From an uncultured Clostridiaceae bacterium (GTDB lineage: Bacteria > Bacillota > Clostridia > TANB77 > CAG-465): DNA of 64,000 nt. Numbering within the stretch: position 1 is the stretch's first letter; every line of letters begins with the position of its first letter. The notes below the pieces were generated by a model that worked only from the letters and a program-made list of their open reading frames with translations, had not been told where the DNA came from and ran no database searches. The stretch is from contig CAMVON010000005.1 of assembly GCA_947169155.1 (NCBI GenBank), positions 1 to 64,000 on the forward strand, in the 5' to 3' direction. Below, piece after piece: positions 49,805 through 59,041 of this stretch. The translations under genes were made by a program, and so were the position numbers.

Positions 49805-50980
49805 TTAATTATCCATGCCTAAGTAGTGAGTAGTTTTATCTACTTTACCAGTTTGGGCTATTTCTTGTAGTTTTGCATATACTTCTTTAATGTCACCAAC
49901 TTTAACATCAACACCACCAAGACCATATACATAATCTACAGTTGGAACTGTTAATCCTTTAGTATACATTGCAGAAGTTATTTCTGTAAATAGTGGAGCA
50001 GCGTATCCATTAACTGAATCTGCTTTATCCATTATTGCTAAAGCTTTAAGATTTCTTAACTCTTCTGGAAGTTCGTCTGCTGGAAGAGGTCTGAAAGTTC
50101 TTGGTTTTATTAAACCAGCTTTAACACCTTGTGCTCTTAATTCATCTACAGCATCTTTTGCAGTACCTGCAGTAGAGTTTAGAACAATAACACCAACTTC
50201 AGCATCATCCATCATATATTTTTCATATAAATCATATTTTCTACCTGTTAATTTGTAGAATTCTTCAGATACTTCTTTAATTATTTCTTTTGCACCAGCC
50301 ATAGCATCGGCTAGTTGTTTTCTGTGTTCAAAATAATATTTTTGTAGGTCCATAGGTCCCATAGAAATATTTCTTTCATCATCTAGTAGATATTGAGTTG
50401 GTTTTCTTTCTCCAACGAATTTTTTAACTTCTTCATCTTCAATTAACATGATATTTTCAACTGAGTGAGAAGTAATGAATCCATCATAACATACCATTAC
50501 AGGAATGTTTGCTTTTTCTGCAATTTTTACACCCATGATTACGTTATCATAAGCTTCTTGGTTAGATTCACAATATAATTGAATAAATCCTGCATCTCTA
50601 ACACCCATAGAATCTGAATGATCATTATGAATGTTTAGTGGAGCAGATAGTGCTCTGTTACCACATACAAGTGTAATAGGTAATCTCATACCAGCTGCAA
50701 TGTATAGCATTTCAAACATATATGCTAAACCTTGAGATGATGTAGCAGTTATAACTCTACCACCAGCAGCTGATGCACCAATACATGCACTCATTGCACT
50801 GTGTTCGCTTTCAACAGCGATAAATTCTGTTGTTACTTCGCCATTTGCCACAAAGTTTGAAAAGTATTGTGGTACTTCAGTAGATGGAGTAATAGGGTAG
50901 GCAGCAACAGTATCTGGATTGATTTGTTTCATAGCAGTAGCAACAGCTTCGTTACCACTTAATCTTTCTCTTATAGCCAT
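49805..50980 (-). CDS. porA: Pyruvate:ferredoxin oxidoreductase, alpha subunit
   Basis: A 391-residue subunit. The N-terminus AVATAMKQINPDTVAAYPITPSTE and ESEHSAMSACIGASAAGGR are typical of alpha subunits of 2-oxoacid:ferredoxin oxidoreductases, and NIHNDHSDSMGVRD is specific for the pyruvate/oxoisovalerate group. It binds the substrate with PorB. It starts after AAGGAGGTAAATAT on the minus strand, 12 bases after porD. A 2-oxoisovalerate specificity cannot be fully excluded, but the order gamma-delta-alpha-beta and sequence fit pyruvate. Confidence 0.92.
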   Translation of the reverse strand: MAIRERLSGNEAVATAMKQINPDTVAAYPITPSTEVPQYFSNFVANGEVTTEFIAVESEHSAMSACIGASAAGGRVITATSSQGLAYMFEMLYIAAGMRLPITLVCGNRALSAPLNIHNDHSDSMGVRDAGFIQLYCESNQEAYDNVIMGVKIAEKANIPVMVCYDGFITSHSVENIMLIEDEEVKKFVGERKPTQYLLDDERNISMGPMDLQKYYFEHRKQLADAMAGAKEIIKEVSEEFYKLTGRKYDLYEKYMMDDAEVGVIVLNSTAGTAKDAVDELRAQGVKAGLIKPRTFRPLPADELPEELRNLKALAIMDKADSVNGYAAPLFTEITSAMYTKGLTVPTVDYVYGLGGVDVKVGDIKEVYAKLQEIAQTGKVDKTTHYLGMDN

Positions 50981-50992
50981 ATATTTACCTCC

Positions 50993-51262
50993 TTATTCTT
51001 CATCTTTAGATTTCATTTCTATTGCTTTAAATGGACATACTTTTGAACATACGCCACATCCTTTACAATAGTCTAAATCTATTCCTTCAACGACACCGTC
51101 TTTATGTTTAATACAATCATCTGGACAGTATCCTACGCAAAACATACAGTTTTTGCATTTTTCTTTATAATGTATAGGAGTTCTATTTCTCCAAGACCCA
51201 GTTTTAAATTCAACTGCATTTCCGTCTTTTAGAATATTTCCTCCAAATCCAACTTCACCCAT
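50993..51262 (-). CDS. porD: Pyruvate:ferredoxin oxidoreductase, delta subunit (2[4Fe-4S] ferredoxin-like)
   Basis: An 89-residue subunit with two 4Fe-4S clusters: CKNCMFCVGYCPDDC and CKGCGVCSKVCPFKA. The N-terminus (GSWRNRTPIHYKEKC) matches delta subunits. It relays electrons from the active site to external ferredoxin. Its start overlaps the porC stop by one base, so both are coupled. Confidence 0.93.
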   Translation of the reverse strand: MGEVGFGGNILKDGNAVEFKTGSWRNRTPIHYKEKCKNCMFCVGYCPDDCIKHKDGVVEGIDLDYCKGCGVCSKVCPFKAIEMKSKDEE

Positions 51263-51837
51263 TATTCATTACCTCCTACAACTTCATCATAAGCTCTTTC
51301 AACAGCTAGCATATTAGGCTCGATAACTTCTGGTTTTCTAGCAAATTTATGTTTAAATGATTCTTTCATATCACTTAATAATTCTTCTTTTGTCATTACT
51401 CCAGTTATTTTAACAATAGCTGAAAGCATTGCTGTGTTAGGGAAGTTTGCCTTAATGCACTCTAAACTAATTTTAGTTGCATCAATAGTATAAACCTTTC
51501 CTTTGTAACCTTTTAAATACTCAAGTATTTGTTCAGGTCTTTTACTTGTGTTAACAAGTATTGCTCCTTCTTCTTTAAGTCCGCTTGTTACATCTACAGA
51601 CTCAAGTAGGGTATCATCTACAACTACAACATAATCTGGTTCATAAATGTTTGAGTGTACTCTAATTGGAGTATCACTTATTCTGTTGTATGCAGTGATA
51701 GGGGCACCCATTCTTTCTGGACCGTATTCTGGGAAGCCTTGAATGTATTTTCCAGTGTTAAAAGCAGCATCTGCAAGTAGTAATGATGCAGTTTTAGCAC
51801 CTTGGCCTCCACGTCCGTGCCATCTAATCTCTATCAT
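51262..51837 (-). CDS. porC: Pyruvate:ferredoxin oxidoreductase, gamma subunit
   Basis: A 191-residue subunit starting IEIRWHGRGGQGAKTASLLL, followed by GFPEYGPERMGAPITAYNRI, which are the signature of the gamma domain of POR-type enzymes. It is the first gene of the operon. AAAGGAGGTTTTACT precedes the ATG on the minus strand, and a promoter lies at 51868-51896. Acetyl-CoA and reduced ferredoxin from this complex could also supply the ferredoxin-dependent reductase encoded at 6200. Confidence 0.93.
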   Translation of the reverse strand: MIEIRWHGRGGQGAKTASLLLADAAFNTGKYIQGFPEYGPERMGAPITAYNRISDTPIRVHSNIYEPDYVVVVDDTLLESVDVTSGLKEEGAILVNTSKRPEQILEYLKGYKGKVYTIDATKISLECIKANFPNTAMLSAIVKITGVMTKEELLSDMKESFKHKFARKPEVIEPNMLAVERAYDEVVGGNE

Positions 51838-51867
51838 AGTAAAACCTCCTTTGACTATTCAACCTAT

Positions 51868-51896
51868 AGTATATAAAACTTTTCTTTTAATGTCAA
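51868..51896 (-). promoter_or_regulatory. Promoter of the porCDAB operon
   Basis: On the minus strand: perfect TTGACA, 17 bases, TATACT, about 30 bases before the porC start. Confidence 0.85.
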
Positions 51897-51985
51897 TGAA
51901 AATTGTATGAAAAAATCTAAAGAAATAGAATAAAAAAGTAAAAGAAAATTTAAAGGAAAAAATGTGAAAATTAACAAAGAAATAA

Positions 51986-52017
51986 TATAAAAACAAAGCA
52001 CAAACTAATGTGCTTTG
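51986..52017 (-). terminator. Terminator of the collagen-like gene
   Basis: On the minus strand: stem CAAAGCACA/TGTGCTTTG, loop TTAGTT, then a T run. Confidence 0.88.
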
Positions 52018-52031
52018 CATAAAGTTTTAGA

Positions 52032-52619
52032 TTATACAGGTCCAACAACTCCAGTGGGTCCTTGAGGAATTGTTAAATTTAATACATAATTTGGAGCAGT
52101 ACCAGTAATACTAGCTGCAGCACTTGTTCCTGGTGCGCCAGTTGTTACTGTTCCAATAGCTAGAGTTGGTGTTAAACCATCTGCACCAGTTGCACCTGTA
52201 GCCCCTGTAACACCAGTTGCTCCAGTTGGTCCTATAGGACCAGTTATACCAGCAGGTCCGGTTGCACCAGTAGCACCAGTTGGACCAATAGTTCCAGGTA
52301 ATCCTTGAATACCAGGTTCACCTTGAGGACCGGTAGGACCTGTGGCTCCAGTTGGGCCAGGTAATCCTTGTAGTCCTTGAGGTCCAGTTGCACCTGTAAA
52401 ACCAGTTAGACCTGTAGCACCAGTAGCACCTTGTGGTCCTTGTGGACCTGTAGCTCCGGTTACTCCTGTATTTCCTGTTGGACCTTGAACACCTTGTATT
52501 CCTTGTACACCTTGTGGACCAGTAGGCCCCATTGGACCTTGAGGACAAGGCGATGGAGGAAATGGTGGAGGACAAGGCCTGTAATCATAATCATTAAAAT
52601 CTGAGCAATAATTTTTCAT
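52032..52619 (-). CDS. Collagen-like repeat protein, exosporium/BclA type
   Basis: A 195-residue protein. After a short Cys/Pro-rich start ([15 protein letters not shown]), residues about 27-150 are uninterrupted Gly-X-Y triplets rich in [10 protein letters not shown], as in collagen-like exosporium glycoproteins. The end, [19 protein letters not shown] through [13 protein letters not shown], is the usual tail of clostridial members. Thr-rich triplets are probable glycosylation sites. AGGAGG precedes the ATG. A sigma-K-like promoter element lies upstream, which would place synthesis in the mother cell late in sporulation. There is no signal peptide, as expected for a spore-surface protein. 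Confidence 0.85.
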   Translation of the reverse strand: MKNYCSDFNDYDYRPCPPPFPPSPCPQGPMGPTGPQGVQGIQGVQGPTGNTGVTGATGPQGPQGATGATGLTGFTGATGPQGLQGLPGPTGATGPTGPQGEPGIQGLPGTIGPTGATGATGPAGITGPIGPTGATGVTGATGATGADGLTPTLAIGTVTTGAPGTSAAASITGTAPNYVLNLTIPQGPTGVVGPV

Positions 52620-52648
52620 AAAACCTCCTTGAAAAGCTATGCTTAATA

Positions 52649-52676
52649 TATAGTATGTGCAGTTTTTAGTAATTGT
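52649..52676 (-). promoter_or_regulatory. Candidate sigma-K promoter of the collagen-like gene
   Basis: On the minus strand: CATACTATA fits the sigma-K -10 (CATAnnnTA), and an AC lies 17 bases upstream as the -35 core. No good sigma-A pair is present in the same 60 bases. Confidence 0.45.
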
Positions 52677-53718
52677 TAAGGTATTCGTTGTTAATTTTTA
52701 CAGACTTATTATCTTTATGAATAAATTCTGCTTTTTTATTATACTTTTTAGCAAGTCCATATTTACCTATTTTGGCATAGCAATAGCATAAGTTAATGTA
52801 TGGTATAAAGTTATAATAATCTTCTTCTATAAAAGCACCACTTTTGTAATTTGGTTTATCTTTAAGTGCTAATTTAAAATAGTAAATAGCTAATTTATAA
52901 TTTTCTTTTTGCATAAAATATATGCCTATTAAAGAGCATACTTTAGCACGAGGCGTATCTAGTTCAAAGGATTTGAATAAGGAAGAAAGATACATATCTT
53001 CACATTTAACTTGGTTATAACAATATGCAAGGTCAACACATGCGTCAATTTTGTTTTCTATCCATGCATTTTTCATATTTAAGAATTTATTATATATCAT
53101 AATAGCTTTACAGTATTTTTTATGATACATTAATTCTCTTGCGTAGTAATATGTTTCTCTTGAATCTAAAACATATCCTTTTTTTATGTTTTTTTCATAA
53201 ATATCTAGATTTCTTGTTGAATATGTTTTTTTTAAACTTTTGTGATGTATTTCTATATCTGTGTATAAAATATTTCCCTTTAATTCTATTACTTCATGAA
53301 CTGGACTTTTCCATTTATAATTGTTTTCTCTTTTAAGTAATCTTTCTCTGTAATATGAAAAGTGTGGGTTAGTACTTGTTACATATTTCATCATTACTAT
53401 ATCTGTTGAATATGTTAGTTCTTTTTTTAGTTTTATTATTTTTTGTATATTTCTTTTAGTTATTACATCGTCAGCATCAAGCCACAAGATATAATCTTTT
53501 GTAGCTTTAGAAAAAGAATAATTTCGAGCTTTGCTAAAATCATCTATCCATTTAAAATTATATATTTTTTTGGTGTATTCTTTAGCTATTTCTTTTGTTT
53601 TATCCGTAGAGCCTGTATCTACAATTATTATTTCATCTGCTATTTCTTTTGCAGAGTCTAAACATCTTTTTAACACTTTTTCTTCGTTTTTTACAATCAT
53701 ACAAAGAGATATTTTAAT
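52666..53718 (-). CDS. Family 2 glycosyltransferase with C-terminal TPR-like region
   Basis: A 350-residue cytoplasmic enzyme. [19 protein letters not shown] and [17 protein letters not shown] start the GT-A fold, and LWLDADDVI carries the DxD metal site. Residues 220-350 are helical pairs typical of TPR repeats ([31 protein letters not shown]). It resembles SPASM-like GT2/TPR proteins linked to glycosylation of surface or sporulation proteins. The only well-spaced initiator after AGGAGGTGAT is ATT at 53718; GTG at 53727 lies inside the ribosome site. Its position beside the collagen-like gene suggests that it may glycosylate that protein; this is inference. Confidence 0.85.
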   Translation of the reverse strand: MKISLCMIVKNEEKVLKRCLDSAKEIADEIIIVDTGSTDKTKEIAKEYTKKIYNFKWIDDFSKARNYSFSKATKDYILWLDADDVITKRNIQKIIKLKKELTYSTDIVMMKYVTSTNPHFSYYRERLLKRENNYKWKSPVHEVIELKGNILYTDIEIHHKSLKKTYSTRNLDIYEKNIKKGYVLDSRETYYYARELMYHKKYCKAIMIYNKFLNMKNAWIENKIDACVDLAYCYNQVKCEDMYLSSLFKSFELDTPRAKVCSLIGIYFMQKENYKLAIYYFKLALKDKPNYKSGAFIEEDYYNFIPYINLCYCYAKIGKYGLAKKYNKKAEFIHKDNKSVKINNEYLNNY

Positions 53719-53814
53719 ATTAATCACCTCCTAATATACTATATGACAAAACTCGTACAGAATTTAACGTTAAAAATACTAGCATTATTACTTTTTAATG
53801 ATAGTATTATATTT

Positions 53815-55917
53815 ATGATTAGAAAGAAGATAATAGTATATATAATTCTTGTTATTGTATTAATTTTTAGTATTTTTTATTCTTTTTATAGGTTTAATTG
53901 TAAATATAAGGAGTGGAAAAATGAAAAAAGAGAAATAACTGTTATTAATGTGGAAAAAGTTGAAGGCGATAGTATTACATACATAGGGATTCTTGGTATA
54001 GATAAAGTGATTTTTAGCGTTAAAAATGTAGATAATATTTATTCGTTTGGAGATAAAATAGCTGTTATTTGTAGCAATTATTCTATTGAAAGACTTGGTA
54101 ATCCATATGAGTTTAATTATAAAAGATATTTAAATTCTCAAAATATAGTTTTAAGGTTAAATATTTTAAAAGTTTTAAGTGTAGATAATAGTAACAACAT
54201 AATTGCTATTATTAGAAATAAAACAAGTAATTTGTTAGATGAAAATTTTGGAAAATATAGTGGTTTGGTAAAAAGCTTAATGTATGGAGAAGATGAGTAT
54301 TTAGAGGAAGATTTTAAAAACAAGTGTAGAAATATTGGAATAGGACATATGCTATGTGTATCTGGCACACATGTTATGTTTTTGAGTTTTGCTTTTGAAA
54401 ATATATTAGATAACAAAAAGAAAAGTAGCAAAATGACTTTTTTAAATATTGTATTAATACTGTATTTTTACACCATTTCACTTTTTAAATTATCTTTACT
54501 TAGAGTAGTTATTATTAATATTTTAAACTATATTATTCCAAAAAAGAATTATTATTTTAAATTATTTTTATGCATATATTTTTTGCTGGTTATTAATCCA
54601 TATTATGTATTTAATATTGGTGTTATTTTTTCTTTTTTATCTGTAATAAGTATTAGGGTATTTAATCCTGTTATCTCATCATTTATTAATGTAAAACTTA
54701 AAATTAATAATGAATATCTGGTGTCTAATATATCTTTAAGTATAAGTAGTTTAGTTTTAATATTTCCTTTTCAAGCATATTATTTTGGTGTTATTTGCCC
54801 AATTTCTATTCTTTCTAATATTATTTTATCTTTTGTATTGTCTATATTAATGCGTTTTATCTTTTATTCTTTTATACTAATATTTATTCCTTTAGTCTCA
54901 AATGTATTCTTTAAAGCTATATATGTATTAATTAATATGTTTGTTCTTGAGGTGAATATAATAGATAAAATTAATATATTTAATATTTCTGTCCCTAGAA
55001 TTAATGTTTTTATCTTTATAATGTATTGCTTAGTATTAATTATATTAATGTATAAAAGTAGGATAGCTATTGTATATTTTTGGAAATATAGAAGAGTAGC
55101 AAAGTATTTAATGGATGGTATTATTATATTTTTTGTTTTGTATTTTAGCATTTGGTGTGTTTATACAATGTATTTTGACTCATATGTTATATATTTTAAT
55201 GTTGGTCAAGGAAATATGTGCCTAATACATAAAGGAGTTACAAATATTGTAGTAGACTGCGGGTCTACAAGAGAAAATCTAGCTTCATATGTTTTAACTT
55301 CTTTTTTAAAAGCAAAGAATATAGATAGTATAGATTTAATACTAATTACGCATATGCATAAAGATCATATGAATGGAATAGAAGGTATAATTGATTCTGG
55401 TATTAATATCAAAAGAGTAGGATATAGTTTGCCTTGTAAAAATGTTGAAGAATATATTAATTTAAAACAATTACTTAAAAAAGAAAAAATAGGTATAATA
55501 TGTCTTTCTCAGTTAGATAATATTAGAATAAACAGTACTAACATTACTTGTTTTACTCCGCCAAAAGATTATTATCTAAAAGATAAAGATATGTTAAATG
55601 CAAATTCCACTGTATATTTAGTTAAAGATAAAGAGAAGAGATTGCTATTTATGGGAGATAGTACAAAAGTTACAGAAAAATATCTACTAAATAATTTTTT
55701 TAAGGAACTAAAGGACATAGATATTTACCAAGTATCTCATCATGGTTCAAAAACATCTAGTTTAAAAGATTTTGTGACTAGTATTAATATTTCTAATGCA
55801 GTTATTTCCTCACAAGAAGCAATTTATGGTCATCCAGATGATGAAGTTTTAGAATTGTTCAAAAATTTGAAAATAACTACATGTATAACAGAGAAAAAAG
55901 GAGCAATTATCTTTTAA
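53815..55917 (+). CDS. comEC: ComEC/Rec2 family DNA-uptake channel
   Basis: A 700-residue protein. An N-terminal helix is followed by an OB-like DUF4131 part with GNPYEFNYKRYLNSQNI, a polytopic Competence domain (LMYGEDEYLEEDF, IGHMLCVSGTHVMFLS), and a C-terminal metallo-beta-lactamase-like domain with FNVGQGNMCLI, LITHMHKDHMNG and YQVSHHGSKTSS. It forms the channel that takes single-stranded DNA into the cell. The ATG at 53815 is preferred because the region before it is needed for the divergent promoters; the frame extends to 53743 without a ribosome site. Neither start has a clear Shine-Dalgarno. Other com genes are not here. Confidence 0.88.
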   Translation: MIRKKIIVYIILVIVLIFSIFYSFYRFNCKYKEWKNEKREITVINVEKVEGDSITYIGILGIDKVIFSVKNVDNIYSFGDKIAVICSNYSIERLGNPYEFNYKRYLNSQNIVLRLNILKVLSVDNSNNIIAIIRNKTSNLLDENFGKYSGLVKSLMYGEDEYLEEDFKNKCRNIGIGHMLCVSGTHVMFLSFAFENILDNKKKSSKMTFLNIVLILYFYTISLFKLSLLRVVIINILNYIIPKKNYYFKLFLCIYFLLVINPYYVFNIGVIFSFLSVISIRVFNPVISSFINVKLKINNEYLVSNISLSISSLVLIFPFQAYYFGVICPISILSNIILSFVLSILMRFIFYSFILIFIPLVSNVFFKAIYVLINMFVLEVNIIDKINIFNISVPRINVFIFIMYCLVLIILMYKSRIAIVYFWKYRRVAKYLMDGIIIFFVLYFSIWCVYTMYFDSYVIYFNVGQGNMCLIHKGVTNIVVDCGSTRENLASYVLTSFLKAKNIDSIDLILITHMHKDHMNGIEGIIDSGINIKRVGYSLPCKNVEEYINLKQLLKKEKIGIICLSQLDNIRINSTNITCFTPPKDYYLKDKDMLNANSTVYLVKDKEKRLLFMGDSTKVTEKYLLNNFFKELKDIDIYQVSHHGSKTSSLKDFVTSINISNAVISSQEAIYGHPDDEVLELFKNLKITTCITEKKGAIIF

Positions 55918-55970
55918 ATGTATAAGATATTATAAATAACAAATAATATTTTTGAATTTAGGAGATTGCG

Positions 55971-56564
55971 ATGGTAGATTTTAAAGGAAAAGTTATATAT
56001 GTATTTTTACTTCTTTTGTTACTTGTAATAAGTATAGGTTTTGGATATTTTAAAATGCAAGGATTTAGTACAAATGTAGATAATATTTCTGCTCTTGAGT
56101 TTGCTAAAGAATGTGTACTATTTGAACCACCAAAAGCAGTAACAGCCTCAACAAAAACAATAGATGTTAAAGTAACATATGTAGATTATTATACAATTTG
56201 CAAAGAGGAAGAAAAGACTTCCAAAGTAATATATGGAAGTACAATAGACAATGTAAAAGAACTGGAAAAAGAATATCAAGAAAAGAATGGCTTAAGTTAT
56301 GAGATTGATGAAGTAACTGAGGATAGTATTACGTATAAAAGAATAATAAATGGAAATTGTCCTAATCACTTTAAGGTAATTTATGAAGAAAACAAGCTAA
56401 ATGTATATACTGTAAAAGGTGAGGATAAGTTTGAATTATTAATGAGTATAGATAATTTAAATATAGATAATATTCGCGAAGAATTGAAAGTTAAAATAAT
56501 GCGAGGAACATATATTAATTCTAAAACAGAACTAAATAGATTCATTGAAGATTTGCAAACATAA
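55971..56564 (+). CDS. Single-pass protein with BofC C-terminal-like domain
   Basis: A 197-residue protein with an N-terminal signal anchor (residues about 7-28). The last 90 residues (EIDEVTEDSITYKRI, NCPNHFKVIYEENKLNVY, LMSIDNLNI) match in order the C-terminal domain of BofC, a regulator of the sigma-K/SpoIVB checkpoint in sporulating Bacillus. The N-terminal part is not similar. In Clostridia, BofC-C-like proteins are common and their role is not established. TTAGGAGATT precedes the ATG. It lies 53 bases after comEC. Confidence 0.55.
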   Translation: MVDFKGKVIYVFLLLLLLVISIGFGYFKMQGFSTNVDNISALEFAKECVLFEPPKAVTASTKTIDVKVTYVDYYTICKEEEKTSKVIYGSTIDNVKELEKEYQEKNGLSYEIDEVTEDSITYKRIINGNCPNHFKVIYEENKLNVYTVKGEDKFELLMSIDNLNIDNIREELKVKIMRGTYINSKTELNRFIEDLQT

Positions 56565-56613
56565 TATTGAAAATTGTTTTTTGATGTGATAACCTATTTA
56601 TAGGTGATTTACA

Positions 56614-57618
56614 ATGAATGAAAATTTAGAAAAAGTAAATGAAAACACACCAAAAGACGAAGAACAAAATGTAGTAAGAAATAGATCAGAAAAGATAGTA
56701 GTAGAGTATAGAAAACCAAGTATTTTTATGTCTTTGCTACTTATTTTAATTGGAGTATGTTTAGCAACAATAGTGCTACTATTGGTTTATATATTTAAGA
56801 TAAAACCACAAAATGAAGCTAAACCTACAACTCCTACAGAACAAACTGAAGTGGTAGAAGAACCAGAAAAAGAAGAAACAAAAGTACCAGATGTAGATTT
56901 AAGTATCGAAGGAGAATTTGTTAAAGGGCTAGAAAATAAAATACCTTATGATATGTATGGGCTAAAAAACTATATAGATAATAAAGTTGATCAATCTACA
57001 GTAACAAATACAGAGAAATTATTTTATGTATTTATGCTTTTAAAAGATGAAAATAAAGGAACAGAAGTATCTGCTGAAGGAATTGCAAACAGATTAGATA
57101 AACCATATGATTCAAATGGATATATAACAAAAGCAGATAAATATTCTGTTGAACTTGTACAAGAAAGATATAGTCAAATATTTGGAACTGATCAAGTGGC
57201 TCCAAAAGAGGATGTTGATGTATATTACTACCATGTAGATTATGATACACAAGATGGATGCTATTATGGTCACTATTTTGCAGGTGGTGGCGGAATGCCA
57301 TGGATTGCAGATAGAAGAATAGAATCAGCATCTAGAAGTGATGATGGAACAGAAATTTATCTGTATGAATATTATATTAGAGCTGGAATTATGGAAGATA
57401 AATCCATATATACATATGGTAAAGATGTAGGTTCAGCTTTAGGTGAGGAATCAGCTGCTACTTACTATGAAAATATTAAAAACACAAATATTAATAATTG
57501 GCATGTAAAAGATGAAATATTTGAAAAGTATAAAGATCAACTTGTAAAATTCAAATCTACATTTAAATTGGATACAAATGGAAATTATTACTGGGTATCT
57601 ACTGAACCAGTAAAATAG
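56614..57618 (+). CDS. Membrane-anchored protein of unknown function, paralogue A
   Basis: A 334-residue protein. A charged cytoplasmic start (1-33) is followed by one membrane helix (about 36-65), a Thr/Pro/Glu linker and a folded outer domain. The outer domain contains VDYDTQDGCYYGHYFAGGGG and GNYYWVSTEPVK at the end. The same order and similar segments occur in the 57861-58829 product. No known domain is recognised. AGGTGATT precedes the ATG. It may share a transcript with the BofC-like gene 49 bases upstream. Confidence 0.6.
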   Translation: MNENLEKVNENTPKDEEQNVVRNRSEKIVVEYRKPSIFMSLLLILIGVCLATIVLLLVYIFKIKPQNEAKPTTPTEQTEVVEEPEKEETKVPDVDLSIEGEFVKGLENKIPYDMYGLKNYIDNKVDQSTVTNTEKLFYVFMLLKDENKGTEVSAEGIANRLDKPYDSNGYITKADKYSVELVQERYSQIFGTDQVAPKEDVDVYYYHVDYDTQDGCYYGHYFAGGGGMPWIADRRIESASRSDDGTEIYLYEYYIRAGIMEDKSIYTYGKDVGSALGEESAATYYENIKNTNINNWHVKDEIFEKYKDQLVKFKSTFKLDTNGNYYWVSTEPVK

Positions 57619-57701
57619 ACAAATGCAGTGATTGCAATATGTCTATGATTTGTTACAGAAATTTATGACATAAATGTAACATAAATTTAATAATTGATAG
57701 T

Positions 57702-57737
57702 AAAGTGGAAAGTGTTGATTTTCCACTTTATTTTTTT
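57702..57737 (+). terminator. Terminator between paralogues A and B
   Basis: Stem AAAGTGGAAA/TTTCCACTTT with an 8-base loop and seven T. Confidence 0.88.
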
Positions 57738-57860
57738 GCTTAGAGCAAGCTTGCTTTCCTCTTGATTTATCTATTTTACTATGCTAATCTTTAAGTGTAA
57801 TAAAGATAAAGAACAATAATTAATACTTAATTAATTTATATGAAAATTTTGAGGTGAATT

Positions 57861-58829
57861 ATGAGTAGAGATTTGGATAAAAATAGAACAGCTCCTGTTG
57901 AAAGTGAATATAAGACAAACTTGAAAACAGAATTTGAGCCAGTAATTGTAAAAAAGAAAGGTATTAACTTTACACAAAAGTTTATTATATTCTTAATGCT
58001 TGTTGTAGTTATTCTTGCTATAGCTCTTGGAATTAGTATAAACAAGAATAAAAAGAATACTGAGCCTGTTGAAAATTCTTCAACTGAAATTGTTCATGAT
58101 GAACCAACTCAAGAACAAACAGTTTTAGAAGTAAAAAAAGATAGTGACTTTTCTACAGACTTATATTTAAAAATACCAGTTCAAGATGGCGGATTTGAAC
58201 CATACTATAGTGGAACTACTACTGTAGATGATATTTCTGCTTCTCAAAAACTATTATTTGTTTTAAGAAGAATGGAAGATGAATATCAATATGATGTAGT
58301 ACCAAATAATGGTTTAACTGAATCAGACGATGTAGCAGACATTAAAAAGTTTGAACTACAAAATGTAGAAATAGCATACAGAACTGTATTTGGCTCAGTA
58401 AAAGCATTAGAGCCAATGACAGTAGATAGAGGAGACGGCTATATTTATGAGTATAGTGAGTCCAGTCAATGCTTCTATGGTCATACAGCGCCAGGTGGAA
58501 GGACAACAGATTATAAATATGAGCGAGATATAGATAAAGTAGAGCAAGCAGCAGATGGTTCAGAAGTATATGTATATGAAAATTTACTATTCTTTACTAA
58601 TGATGATGCTCATGAAAAAGCTTATGCATTATACAAGAACACAGATAAAAAAGATGTAATTATAGATAATATAAAAAGAGATATAGTTGATGGTAAAACA
58701 TTGTTTAATGGTGTAGAACTTGATGCTTTGTTTGACCAATATGACGGTCAGGGAGGTAACTTTAAACACACCTTCAAACGAGATGAAAACGGAAACTATT
58801 TCTGGTATTCAACAGAATACATTAATTAA
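57861..58829 (+). CDS. Membrane-anchored protein of unknown function, paralogue B
   Basis: A 322-residue protein with the layout of paralogue A: a charged cytoplasmic start, one helix (about 34-58), an acidic linker and an outer domain. SSQCFYGHTAPGG matches DGCYYGHYFAGGG of A, DGSEVYVYENLLF matches DGTEIYLYEYYIR, and both end GNYFWYSTEYI or GNYYWVSTEPV. It follows AGGTGAATT. It has a separate terminator and probably its own promoter. The function is unknown; a cell-surface sensor or wall-related role is only a guess. Confidence 0.6.
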   Translation: MSRDLDKNRTAPVESEYKTNLKTEFEPVIVKKKGINFTQKFIIFLMLVVVILAIALGISINKNKKNTEPVENSSTEIVHDEPTQEQTVLEVKKDSDFSTDLYLKIPVQDGGFEPYYSGTTTVDDISASQKLLFVLRRMEDEYQYDVVPNNGLTESDDVADIKKFELQNVEIAYRTVFGSVKALEPMTVDRGDGYIYEYSESSQCFYGHTAPGGRTTDYKYERDIDKVEQAADGSEVYVYENLLFFTNDDAHEKAYALYKNTDKKDVIIDNIKRDIVDGKTLFNGVELDALFDQYDGQGGNFKHTFKRDENGNYFWYSTEYIN

Positions 58830-58862
58830 ATCGACAACTATTACACATATATATTTACCCTT

Positions 58863-58895
58863 AAAAAAGTACCCTTGAAAGTTGGGTGCTTTTTT
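58863..58895 (+). terminator. Terminator after paralogue B
   Basis: Stem A6-GTACCC/GGGTGC-T6, 9-base loop. Confidence 0.9.
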
Positions 58896-58898
58896 GCA

Positions 58899-58922
58899 TA
58901 ATAAAAAGCAGTATAGATTAAT
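58899..58922. repeat. Left copy of a 24-bp direct repeat bracketing the XRE gene
   Basis: Contains AAAAAGCAGTATAGA. It matches 59855-59878 at 23 of 24 positions. Unlike the right copy, it has no complementary arm to form a hairpin. Confidence 0.7.
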
Positions 58923-59041
58923 AATATTTCTAAATTTAATATAAACTAATGGTTGAAATTATCTTTTCGTGTATATTCAACCAATGGTATGTTTACATTT
59001 TAAACAAATAACCTTATCATTATACTTGAAGGAGGGTTCTT

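Noticed and set aside
52318..52575. Second open frame inside the collagen-like gene
   Set aside because: The Gly-X-Y codon repeats keep another frame open; its product is only a shifted reading of the repeats (Arg/Ser/Thr-rich).
52032..52619. The GGTCCA/GGACCA-type repeats as a CRISPR array or minisatellite
   Set aside because: The period is 9 or a multiple of 3 and follows the Gly-X-Y codons; there are no regular spacers.
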